Positions 10,081 to 22,132 of a DNA stretch of 64,000 nucleotides are shown piece by piece. The translations under genes were made by a program, and so were the position numbers. Positions within the stretch are counted from its first letter, which is position 1. Each line of letters starts with the position of its first letter. The stretch is from Galaxea fascicularis (Eukaryota > Cnidaria > Anthozoa > Scleractinia > Euphylliidae): assembly GCA_948470475.1 (NCBI GenBank), contig OX419335.1, forward strand, positions 13,204,634 through 13,268,633, given 5' to 3'. Under the pieces are notes generated by a model. It ran no database searches. It had not been told where the DNA came from and was given only the letters and a program-made list of their open reading frames with translations.

Positions 10081-10709
10081 TTACACATTCATGTAGAACA
10101 CGCGAAGGTACAAGATTACACATAAAACTAACACACTATACAGACTTGATACAGCTGATAATCCACAATCTAAAGTATACAAAAGAAATGAAATACTGGT
10201 GACAATAGCCATTAAAGTAAAAACGTTACTTGCATCTTCGCTTCGATGCGTGGGTTCTTCATCACCCAACATGGACGCTTTCCTGTTGCTGTTGTTACTA
10301 CTGTTCGTCTTTGTACCTCTAATCTCATCATCAACGGGTATCTTGTATTCGCCAGCACCTAAACTGTTCGTCTCAAAGTTTCCACTCAAGTTCGTCAAGG
10401 AACATTTGTCATCGGTTTTCAAAGCCTTTGTGCACTTGTTGTACTCATTGTTAGCTCATTCAGCTAATTTGATCTCATAATATTTTTCACATTTGCTTCG
10501 AGTTCGCGCAACGAACCGTTTCGAAATGTACGCTCACCATCATCATTTAGTGTAGGTCTACCGCGAACGGCGTGTGCAATTGTAAGTGGTTTGAGCGTAT
10601 TGGATACGACACCGTTTGCCATAGCTGTAGACATATCGACATTTTCCTTTGAAAATCCGTCGAGGAATCCACAGTTGCTATTTGCCTTACTTTTCAACAG
10701 AGAAGACAA
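10081..10709 (-). pseudogene. Broken coiled-coil protein with C-terminal membrane segments
   Basis: Two minus-strand reading frames, 10709-10464 and 10422-10081, join into one protein if a one-base frame change near 10490 and a TGA near 10460 are passed. The order is: an N-terminal segment with a possible ATG at 10,634 (MSTAMANG), a helical stretch containing LRELEANVKN, a Ser/Asn-rich linker, and two hydrophobic segments (FTLMAIVTSISFLLYTL and SLYSVLVLCVILYL) near the stop. This gives a coiled coil followed by a membrane anchor. I do not recognise the family. No splice sites are obvious, so a decayed retrocopy or a decayed host gene is likelier than an active gene. Confidence 0.35.
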
Positions 10710-12530
10710 GCGTAAACAAAACGTAAACAGGTTTTTACCGGGTTTTACCGGTTCATCGTTAGCGCCTGCGCAAATACGCCGGAAATGAGGTTTGTAGAGA
10801 ACAACGGAAAAAAAAAAAAAAGAAAAACGGACGACAGATTTAGACTCGGGCCTTCCACAGGAAGCCCGAGTAACAAGGTGTATTGTAGATATCTGACACC
10901 AAATTTTTAAATAGGCTTTAAATAGGAAGATAGAATGCTTCTAATTATAGAATGATACATTTTGCGACTTTAAACGCTAATAACTTTGAATTAAAGTTGA
11001 AATTTAAAAAATTGGAGTCAGATATGACACAAAAGTTTTGACTGATCACCGAGTAGTAAAATCAACTTTCTTTGTGTTCCGCTAGAGAGAACTTGGACAC
11101 AAAACCACGTTTTACAAAAATTAACTTTAGTGGCATACAGTATTGCCCCCAAGAGGGATCTATTTAGTAAAAAGCAACCCTTGTGCACTTCAATTATTCC
11201 CCAATATCTCTGTAAAGTACTAGCGAAATCGGCTTTTCACCATTCATGATATAAGGTTTTAAAAAATAGCACCCTACCTATATTTTTGCCTTACGAATAT
11301 ATTCTTCAGCATGTAGCCCCCGCGACCTTAAATTAAACATGGGCACGCTTTCAGTGTATTCGCCAAGTTTCTTTTGAGATATTCAACTCATGCCTTGTAC
11401 CCTGTTTTGCTTAGGCCTGGTTCGTGTGGGAAGAAGGAAGACAGAAGAGCAAGAGAACCAATTAGCTTCTCAAAGGTCAGAACGAAAATGCACTCGTTGA
11501 GGGGTTCGAACATCACTAGAAAGTAAGTGCACGATTGGTTAATGGAGGGTAGCCGATAAGTAAAATGCTTTTAAGACAGATTTGAATGATTACGGTCCCT
11601 TGTGCAACATGCGAATTCAAATAGGTAATTAAATACCGTGGGACTTCAATGTCCTCTGTTCTGGTCTATCCACAATGAGCGTTGTCAAGTCTATGTGGTC
11701 CAAACAAAGATAATCTTTAATAATAAAAATAAGTTATTAAAACTAAAGCACAACAGAACCACCGAGAGTCAAATAATAAACATTTCATTTATACAAAATA
11801 TCGTATTTATAACATTCTTTAAATTGCGTGATCAGAGATCATATATAATTGGTTGGGTGAGAGGTTCCAACTACATATTATGTTATCTACAATGTATTTT
11901 CACTTTCATTTATCGTAGTCAAGCAATAAGTCAAATCGACAAGGTGTTGAACAATGTGATCATTTCATAAATTTAATCTTTTTATGTGGAAGCCTCGCTC
12001 CACACGTATCATAAATTGAATTCAAGAGGAAATGGACTGTTTCAAGCAAACTATGCACAGCGACAGGTTGTCTCGAACTGTTTTAAGGCGACGTGTACTT
12101 ATAAAACATTTTTCACGAACACATCATGCTCCTGTCATAAAATTATCCATAAGAAGTTTGCTAAACAATGACGAAAAAGGTAATAATCAGCTATAAAACA
12201 GATACCAAATGTATAAATTGACATCTTCAAAACCAGGTATCACTTTAACTCTAAGAAAAAGTCTAAAAAAGAAAGCATTTCCTCTTGAAGGACTGTCGCA
12301 TGGAAATACTTCTGGCAATTACTTACCTACTACTAATGCTGGTTGTGTTCGAAGTGCTGTTCTCATTGGTCGATCAAAAAGACGCAAAAGGAGTGGGAAT
12401 ATTTTGGTAGCTTAAATAGTCGATTTGCTTACTTCTTTTTAGCCCTATTCTTAACAACTGATCCGCCGAGTTTACTCATTTCGTCTGCCTCCATTTAAGT
12501 TGTAAGTAGTTACCAGGCCTCTATCAACAG
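10710..12530. other. RASA1 downstream region, no gene recognised
   Basis: A/T-rich sequence after the RASA1 stop. It must include the 3' UTR of the minus-strand gene, but no poly(A) signal stands out. A 13-base A run lies at about 10,808. A perfect small hairpin (ACTCGGGC / GCCCGAGT) lies at 10,845-10,873. Confidence 0.4.
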
Positions 12531-12638
12531 TCAAACTAACTTCTCCATTATGCTTGATAGAGTGCAATTCTCGCGAAGAAACTGTTGTTCCCGCTGTCGC
12601 AAGGTTTCTGTAACAGCTACAAGCTTTTTCAGCGTTGT
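12531..12638 (-). CDS. RASA1: RASA1 last coding exon
   Basis: Acceptor TTTTAG at 12,639-12,644, then 36 codons reading TTLKKLVAVTETLRQR and ending TGA at 12,531-12,533. This is the C-terminal helical tail that follows the GAP domain in RASA1. Phase 0 start. Confidence 0.88.
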   Translation of the reverse strand, partial: TTLKKLVAVTETLRQREQQFLRENCTLSSIMEKLV

Positions 12639-15600
12639 CTAAAAGTAAAAAATATAAGACTAAAAGAATTACGCTATAGGAACTCCAAATCCAAATAACA
12701 TTCAAGCTTGCGTTTCATTGCAAAGTTCTCTTCCTCTATCGAAGGCATGTCAATAGTTATACCTGTGACTGGCTCAGCTGTTGAAGTTCCGACTCGTACG
12801 TCCAACAAATGTCATGAAGAGCAGCAAGGTCACGTGACGGATCTGACGACACTTGTTCTGTGATGTGAGGACTCTGTGCCACATTCTGTTAAATAAGAAA
12901 AAAATTAACTGGAAAAAGAAAAAAAGAAGCCAGCACTTTGATGGTATGGGGCCCTTTCAACAGTGAATCCAGTTCCACTATTTCATTTAAATCTGTTCTA
13001 AATGAAGAGAGACTGTCAAATCGCAACGAGAAAACGTGAAATTGTCGTGCTAGGTAAAAAACACAAAGAACTTTCGTTTTTCCCAAAGACCTTTTGAAGT
13101 CTTGTTTTATTCTGATTGCATGATTAAGAATATCAGTTTTTTTTGGCTAGCCACACAAAGGTTAGTTCTTTTATGCTTCCTTTACGTCAGAGTCATGTGT
13201 TTTAAACGTCTTTTCTATAAGCACGTTCGCCAGTGGTAAGGAGCCGTGCTACTGTAAAGATAGCCTGAGTATCAGGCCCTATCGGGGAAGCGGGGACGAG
13301 AGGAAGGAAGGTGAGAAGGGCCTGACACAAAGCCATTGATTCGCTTGTGTCCAACATCCAGATTCTGGATGTTACGCTAATTGGTCAAACGACAATAAGA
13401 AACATCACGTGAGTCAACCGGTAGACAAGCCTCCAGCGCAGGGGTTACAGATGCCATATTAAAGTTTACTCTCATGACACATGACAGTTACAGGAAGTGA
13501 TTTTGATTGGCTAATTATAACATGCGCTGTCTGGGGGTGAAAGGCTTCTGAGAAGCTGTTTGTGTCAGGTGTTTCTTCCTTCGCTTTCTCGCTCTTTTTG
13601 CCTTCCCGACCCTAATAACGCCTGATACTCAGGCTACTGTAAAGAGTACGTAAGGAGTTCAGCAGGGTTGTTGCTAAGTGCCGGCTGCCGGTGAAATGCG
13701 CCGGGTGGATTTTGGCCGGCGAACACACGGTAATGGCGACGAACCATTTTTTAGCTAGTTCAACTGCTACCTAAACCGGCTGAGTAATGTCTTCGCTACA
13801 ACCCTGATTCAAGAGTTTGTAGTTCGGGAGTTACTAAGTCTTAACAGTGTTTTTGGAGTCCTTTTCGAACCCGGATGCAAGATCAAACGTAAGTCGCGTT
13901 GTGAACGTGTCTTCTTTAATTCGTTTTCCTTTGTTTCACGGGGTTCAGGTGAGTTCGTTTTGTTTCATTGTACTTAAACTATCGTATATTCTTTTTAGTT
14001 TTCACCGCAAGTCACGTATGTGATGTAAATAGTCGGCTGCCTGATTGTAATAAACGAATTAAAGTCTTGCTACTCGTCCATGCTTCACTGTGGTTGACCT
14101 GGCGAACTCCAGTACACAACAACCAGTGTCCGCGGTACTGGCAACGCGACAGAAATGGAATTTTTGGCGTAGTGATTGAATAAAAGATGCAATTTTCCGT
14201 TCTGTGGCATTCATACGGACAAAAGTATATCCCAAATTCCCCTAACACAAGTCGCTACAACGAGTTGCAAAAGTACTTGAGACACTGTACGTCATTTGGC
14301 CTTTAGTGATGTTTCCATGATCTTCCGCTTTCCCTCCCCCTTCCCCTCTTATCAACACCATGCTTGAAACTTTGAGGAAGAACTTTGAAAAGGGGAGAGG
14401 GAGGGGCTGTGTATTGTATCTCAGAGATTTCTTACAGGAGCGTTTTAGAGAAAGAAAAGATGTTTTTGATTGCGAATGTCTCAACAATTTTGTAACTGGT
14501 TGTAGCTCGGATGCTAGTTTGGATGCTATACCCCTGCCGCTCGGGTAATCGAGCATCAAGTTTATTGTAAGCGATATCATGTTGATTAATACAGGTGGAT
14601 CTAAACTACAAAGCAGCTGGTTTATCAGTTATGACACTGAGAAGTGTGATGTGCTTTTAGCAGAAGAGTTTCGCCTTGCTCTTGCGTTATGCCTAGCCAC
14701 AACATTTTCGTAAAAGAGCTGATCTTCAGACAGGCTGCGATATTTGATATATTTTAATGTCAAACGTCCACACGTTATTCAAAATAGTACGCAAAAGGGA
14801 AAATGGTACGCACATGGTACCCACGTCGTACGCTTGAAAGACAGACCAGTGATGGTAACAGAAACTGCCGCGGCAATATTAAATAATGTATACAGATACA
14901 ACGAGCGAGGAGTGGATCAACAGACCATTAAAATACAGGATGGATTTCAAAACATCCTGATCATTCCTGTCTTCCTCTCCTCCCATTCAATGTATTTTTG
15001 AGAGGGGAGGGGAAGGGAATCAAATGCGTCCCAAGAAATGTGTCAAAGACTGACGGTGATAACAAGAGCACTTCCAAATAACAGATCTACACCCATACCT
15101 ACCGACAGCTCATCCAAAAAACTAATCATCTTTTCTTTATGTTTTAAAATGAACGGGTTTACTGGCGTCATGAACGATTCCTGGTTACAGAGAAAGAGAA
15201 AGGGAGAAGACAAACAAGCCTGTTAATATGAAAAAAAGATGCTCACAAAGAAAGGTAAACATTCTCAACACCGAATACACCTTACCTTAGTCCCAAATTC
15301 CACTAGGTTTGCCAAGTTCTGAAGGCACTTGGCTACAAGTGTCAGAGTTCGGGCGGCACAAGAAGACGGAGACTCTAATGAAAAACATGATACACCTCTA
15401 GTTACCCATACAGCACATCCTGTTTTCCAAAGGGTCGTGACTTTTTCTGAAATCCTAATTAAATAGTCCCAAAATACGAATATCTACCACAATGCAAGGA
15501 AAAAGACAGAAAATCTAGGTTACTGAAGGGCTAAGAGAACAGAGAATGAACAAAACCACAGCAGCAATGTTTGTTTAATGTTATCCAGTGGTGCAAATAG

Positions 15601-18600
15601 ACTATTGATAAAAAAGTACTGTTGTTTTTGTTGAAGGGAAAGTGTTCTTTTACCGGTAGAAGAGAAAATTTGACACCCCATCTAATATGCAACAATAACG
15701 TAACAACAACAAACCAATGTTCACCACCCCTAAAAATGCGTGGAACTAAAATGACTTATTACCTGACATCATGTTGCATATTTTCGGATTCATCATCGCG
15801 GGGCATATTAACCTCAGGAAGAGAAACCCACTGAAAAGGAAAACACAAAATGATACAAGCTAATTGTTGTTACTGAAAGAATAAGTCAATTTGCTAGCCT
15901 TTGCAAAAATGACATTAAAGAAATAAAAAGGCCGTATAAAGTGAAAGAACTTCCATAATCTCACCTGACAACACGACTTCTAACGATCTCATTATCCGAC
16001 CACCTGTCTTTGACATTTTGCTGCAAACAGCAAAACAGGTAACGCAAGGTACTGAAAAATATTTTTAGAACGTTAGTTTTGATGATATAATGTGGATTTT
16101 ATCAAGTGCAATTGAATGTACATTACCTAACATGCATTTAAGGCAGTTTTAATCGTGATTGCAAACAGCGTCCAACGCCGTGGCAACCACTGATTCAGCT
16201 TTACGTCAGTTACTTGCCTTGACCCATTTCATTCCATGGAAAACAAAACGTTTCACATTGATTCGCTTACCTTGGACAATTTCCAGCGGAGTTGACAATA
16301 GCATTAACTCCTTCGAATAAGAACTCTAACAGCTGTTTTAGGTTCACTACAGTATCGGCGCCTTTTTCAAGTTTAGCTGGGTTTAACTGCAACATAACAA
16401 GAACGTAAATACAGTTACAGAAGAAAACGCTTCAACAGAGCTCTTTTATGTACAAACCACAAAGAGCACGACTAGCTCAAGCGAAATTGACAACTTATAC
16501 TTGATTGCGGGCCAGGGACTGAACAGTGGTTACAGGCATTGTTTTCAATACCCGAGGAATGAGTTTGAAGTATCAACATTCTTTGGAGTTTCAATTATTA
16601 TGGTTGGAGTGTAGCTAAATGTTGCGGTGGCGAGTAAAGGTTGCAGGTGCAGGAGCGGGTAAAAAAAAAAAAACGGAAAAATCAAATAATATACAAAAAG
16701 TATCAAATTTGGCAAATTTCATGTTCTGGCAGCAAGCAAACCAAACAAGAATTGCAAAAAATAGGCAGTCAAGGACTGCATGTGGCTACTGCTTTTTCCC
16801 ATGCACGTGGAAGGTTCCTTTTGTGCTGAGAGTCACGCGAGTCACACAAGCTGTTTGCAAGTCAGTCTCATTTTATTAGAATTTTCGTTCAGTCAGTAGA
16901 ACACTTATCAGTTGTCTAATCCAAATAAATAGACATAAGAGTTGTAGAGAAATTGTAAGATGTGCATCAATAGAAATAATTACTGTGAATGTTCGCACTT
17001 CTAGTCGAGTTTATTTAACATAAATTTTCACTGACGGGACAATGGTCTTTCAATTCGTTAAATTTTGAAACAAAAAAAGCCCGTTCAAAAAGGATGTAAA
17101 AATAAAAATGATCAGTTTCTATTACACGAAACAAAAACTTTTTCCTACGCGCAAACTTAGCTTGTGGGTGAAGATAGCTAATCTGTGTGCTGTACTGATC
17201 GCTCGACAATAATTCCATGGTGCCGTTGAAATGAACAACACGCTTCCCCGATAAAAATGTTCAAAATATTCATAACATAAAAGCTTTGTCGCAACCACTA
17301 AACACATTTTTGCTGGAGCGCGGGCGGCTTTAAAGAGAACGTTGCTATAGAAGACAGAGTAAAACTGTATCTATACTTTATTTCACTTGTCCTGTAACAC
17401 CACATAAACTACTGGCAGTGGCCATAAACGACGACATGAAAAAAAAATTATCAAGATACAGCAGAAGACTGATCAGGGACCGCACAAGGGGTGGGGCTGG
17501 GGGGGGGGGGTTGGGCTTTAGCTGCCTTTTTCTGATTCATCCATTTCGATCCAATTTAGTTTTTTGAGGGTCTTTTCGTACAGACATGGATGAGGCAGTT
17601 TGTCGCTAGGTTCGTTCCTCAACAGACGAAAAATGATCTATTTCTAGATTCATTTCTTCCCAATTCAGAAGACTTAAATTTTCCAGGGGAAGCATACCCC
17701 CGACCCCCCCTAATTGGCTCACGCTTACGCATTTGCATCAGCCCCCCCCCCTCCTTCCACACTCGAAAATCCGCTCCGCGGTCCCTGCTAATGAAGCATG
17801 TACAGAAGAGGATGAACTTCCTTTTGATAATTTTGTCTGGGATTGCGAGAATAAATACCAAAAAAAAGCTGTTAAGGCCAGGCCAAACGATTTTCCGATA
17901 TTGTTGGACGATGTTGCAAAGCGTTAAATAAGGTGGCAAAACGAATGCAACATGTTGGATGCAACACTTGGACTCAACCGTTTGACGGTACGATTTGGCG
18001 CACGTCTTGGCGTGTCGGCGACACAACGTAGAACAACTTCTCTACGACAGACGCACGCGGCCTAAACTTTGTCGTTGGATTTTGAATCATGTTTTAAAAC
18101 CATACGACAGTCGAAGGTATAGGTATTTCGCCGTTCTTAAACTAGAGACGCATTATCCGTCCAGACGAATTATGCGTCTGCTATTTTATCCGAGTGTAAA
18201 GACGGGACGAACTATATGAGACACATAATCCGTCTGGGACAAACTTGCGTAAACATTTGTAGTGCGTCAGTTTACTTCGTCTAGCATAAAGACGGGCACA
18301 AGACGACTTATGCGTCCAGACGAACTTTCTCTCGAAATGCGTCGTTCAAGACGAATCATGAAGGATAGTTCGCATAATGCATCTTGTGCCCGTCTTTATA
18401 CTGGAGACGCATAACCCGACGAAGTACAAATGTTTGCCCAAGTTCGTCCAGACGGATGCGCCTCTCGAATAAAAACGGCCATTGAATGACAAATGTCGTA
18501 TAAGATTTCTTGCATGGAGCGAGCAGCGCGCGCTACAGAAGTTGCATGCGACAGTGGTAAGCAAGAATCGGCCCTAACCAAAATGTATCTAGAACTCTTA

Positions 18601-21600
18601 ACACGCGTCATATATTTTTGGTTTGACCAGAATAAGGTGCGAGACCGATAAGTCTTTCGACCTCCGCATCAGACCTGGTCTGGTCTTAGACTGTTTTCAC
18701 TGTCACACCATCATCCAAACCATACAACAAATTACGTCAAGAATCAAAGAGACAAAAGATGAATACTCAAACAGTCTTGCAAGGATTCAAGTCTGTGCGA
18801 TGTTTCGTGCGGGAGATATTCGAAGACATGTTTTACTCAAATTTATAAGGCTTTGTATGGAGACGCCATTTTTGTATCCCTCGCAGGGGCAGAAACATGG
18901 CAGCTGGAAGCTAAAAAAAACATGTGTCATCGAGTTTTGCTATAAAAAGCCCGTACTCGTCATCTGGGGGCTCATAAACATCTATATGAGTACTTATTCT
19001 CATTGAAGGACTGCTCAGATTGCAAAATCTCAGCGGATAAGCCACTTCTTTTAGCCTACGTGACCGCATTCTCGGCCGCCAGTTTAATGTAGTGTCACGC
19101 AAAAGCTTGGAAATTCAACCTGCTTTATCACACGACGAAAAACCCTATCAAACTGAACTAATACCTAACTAAACTAAAATTTCGAAAGGATTGATAATTC
19201 CTTATTTTTAATTGTGACGACGTCATGTGAAAACCGAGAATTCGCAGAGAGAGCGATTGTGTTTTTAACAGCTTTCTTTGTCGTCATACGGTAGCTTGAA
19301 TACTCAGCACACGGCAATGTGCGAAGCAAATATAAAAAATAAAATACAAATGCTGCAAAGTCAGCTTGGTGGGTATGCGCGCTCTTAAAGCCCTGGCCAA
19401 ACTATGGAACAAAGTTGGATTCAACGTTCCAACTTTGCTCGATCGAACATTGATCGACCGTTTGGCCACCCATGTTGGATGACGTTCGTCCAACATTTTT
19501 TGCTCGATCAAGTGTTGGATTGCCACGCTGGAGGAAAAACAACTTTCGCTAAATAAGGTAAGTACTTGGGATTTTTCAACGCTGTACACAAGTTTGCCAC
19601 ATGCCAAACTCAAACTTCAACTGCATGATCTACTGGAAAGAGTTTTTACCACCAGAGGAAAGAGCTTCATTGCCACCAATAACTATCACACCTTCTGGAC
19701 GAATGATAAGAAGTCTACGAAATACACTTACTTTTCTTGCAGAGAACTTTGCCTTGCCGTTGACTTTCTTATCGACAATATCTACGTCCGCTTCGGAAAC
19801 TCAGTTTTTCGGCAAGTTATTGGTATACCAATGGGCACTAACAGTGCGCCTCTATTGGCTGACCTGTTTCTCCACACTTTCGAGTACGATTTCATGCTTA
19901 AAACTATGAAAGAAGACATGCCAAAAGCTGTTGAATTTAGCAATACCTTTCGTTACATCGACGATCTATTTAGCGTCAACAACGACAACTTCGGAAATTC
20001 CATTCGTGAAATTTATCCGTCGGAGCTGGAACTCAAGGACACTACCCTCAATTCAACAGAGGTGTGTTATTTGGACACAAGAATCAGTCATGGAGACAGC
20101 AGCGCGCCTTTTCACATCGGCGTATACGACAAAAGAGAAGACTTCGACTTCCGGATTGTTAATTTTCCTTTCATGGACAGTAACATCCTTGCCCGTCCGG
20201 CGTATGGTGTTTACCTATCTCAATTGGTGAGATATGCTAGGATTTGTACATCCAAGTTGGACTTTTTGCGCAGACTCCGTAGCCTATCCTCCCGTCTTCA
20301 AAAACTAGGCTTCAAATCTACGCTACTCGTCAAATCGACTAATAAATTCTTCAAACGTCATTGTGCAACAATGATAAAATATAACGTTACATCACGAGAC
20401 TTAAGAACGGCACTTCGTGATTAAAAAGCATCGTAGCTCATCGATGTATCCTTTGCTTACTTGTAATTAATGTTTTATCTTCTTAGTTGGTGATGCAAGT
20501 TGCCAAATACACACTGCTTCTGAATCCACTCACTGGATTTCGACGTGCGCTCGCGCTCTTTTTCTTGTGTGACTGATGCGCGTGCATTTCGCTCATTCAG
20601 TTGGCACGTGTCCTTAGTTTGAAATTTAACGGTTTAGCGTAATTTAACGGTTTACAGATCACATTTGTATTACGTTGTTTTCCTTATTAACATTTCTTGT
20701 CGGTAACTGTGCTCACATCATGGGTGGCTCCACCTAAAATGTTCTACAATTGGTATAGGATTTGATGGAGCCGAAACCAATTGTGGAATTGCACGCATTT
20801 TAGGCATCCTACTGATGAACGGTTACGGCAAATAGATATCTATAGGAGCCGCAAGTGAGATCGTGGTCTGTCCTCTTTGATTTGCTTTTATGCCCAACAA
20901 TTGTGATCGAGGACAAAATGTTGCAGTGTTTTGCCCCTCTTCCAACGAAGTTGTATCCTGAAGCGAGTCACCTGGGCCCTGCTGACTGTTACGAGTTCGT
21001 TGTTGTTAGAGGAATGTTGTTTGTGGTCCAAGCAGAACACAGGGTTGTCGGAACAACAAGGAGATTTAATGCCAAAGAATGTAGTGAATACTGCCCAAGG
21101 AACTTCTGCACAACAGCTCAAACGGAGAAAAACCAGTGGACTCTTGGGGAACTTCGCGATTGGCAAACAACAGAGGGTTGATCTAGCGATGTCACTGTCT
21201 TGGTTGTTTACTAAACAGTATTTTCAACATGAGCTTCATGGTTCCATTGAACCTCTGTTAAACCATGACACATAGGGTGGTAGGGGGTGGTTTTAATCTG
21301 CTCGATACTCAGTAGTCGAGTCACCTCCCTCATGCAATCAGAAACGAAATGCGTGCCAAGATCACTTAAGATTTCTTCGGGTGCTCCCAAACGACTAAAC
21401 ATGTTTACTAACGCCTCTGGAATGGTACAGCCTCGGGTAGCGTGTAGCAAAATCTACTAGTGTCCAGATGTACCTGTGTCCTTCTTCGCTTGGTGGGATG
21501 ATAGGTCCAACATGGTTAATGGCTACTCTTTTAAACGGCTTTTCAATCAACGGCATCTTCTGTAATGGCACCTTCGGAACAGATCCCTTGTTTACGGTTT

Positions 21601-22098
21601 TCTGACAAACGTCACATGACTTCCAAAAGCGTGTTACATCACCTTGAATTCCAGGCCAATAAAATGCACTTTGAATCACCTCAGTCGTCTTCTTAATACC
21701 CAAATGACTTCCCATTAAAGATCCGTGAGCCACTTCCATTATTCGAGGTCTCAACTGCACAGGAACCATAACTTGCTTCACAGGCTTATCAGCATTCGTG
21801 AACGGATGTTTATAGATGCGGTACAATATTCCACACTTTTTCTTCAAAAGAAATCTCCGCCTGATCTTTCATCAGTGTATCACTTTGGTCCCAATACTTG
21901 TGCAAACTCTCATCTTCTCTCTGCAACAGTTTCAGCTTCTCTTTGTCTACTACAGGGTTCTCTCGGCTACTCGGTAATTTTAAAGGGTTGACTTCACCAT
22001 CTTTCTTGGCTTGACTTCTTGTAGTTACCGCACATACTTGTTGCCGAGTTGAGTCTGCTCCCAACATCAGTGGCTTCATAACTCAGTTGGTTAGAGCA

Positions 22099-22132
<34 letters not shown>

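Noticed and set aside
12472..12705. 77-codon minus-strand ORF
   Set aside because: It is another frame over the last RASA1 exon; the exon frame with the tail motif and splice phase is the real one.
16023..16029. TTTGCAG as acceptor of the RASA1 exon ending at 15,965
   Set aside because: It would break the phase with the exon at 16,271 and remove the conserved LRY segment; TTTTTCAG before 16,051 fits both.
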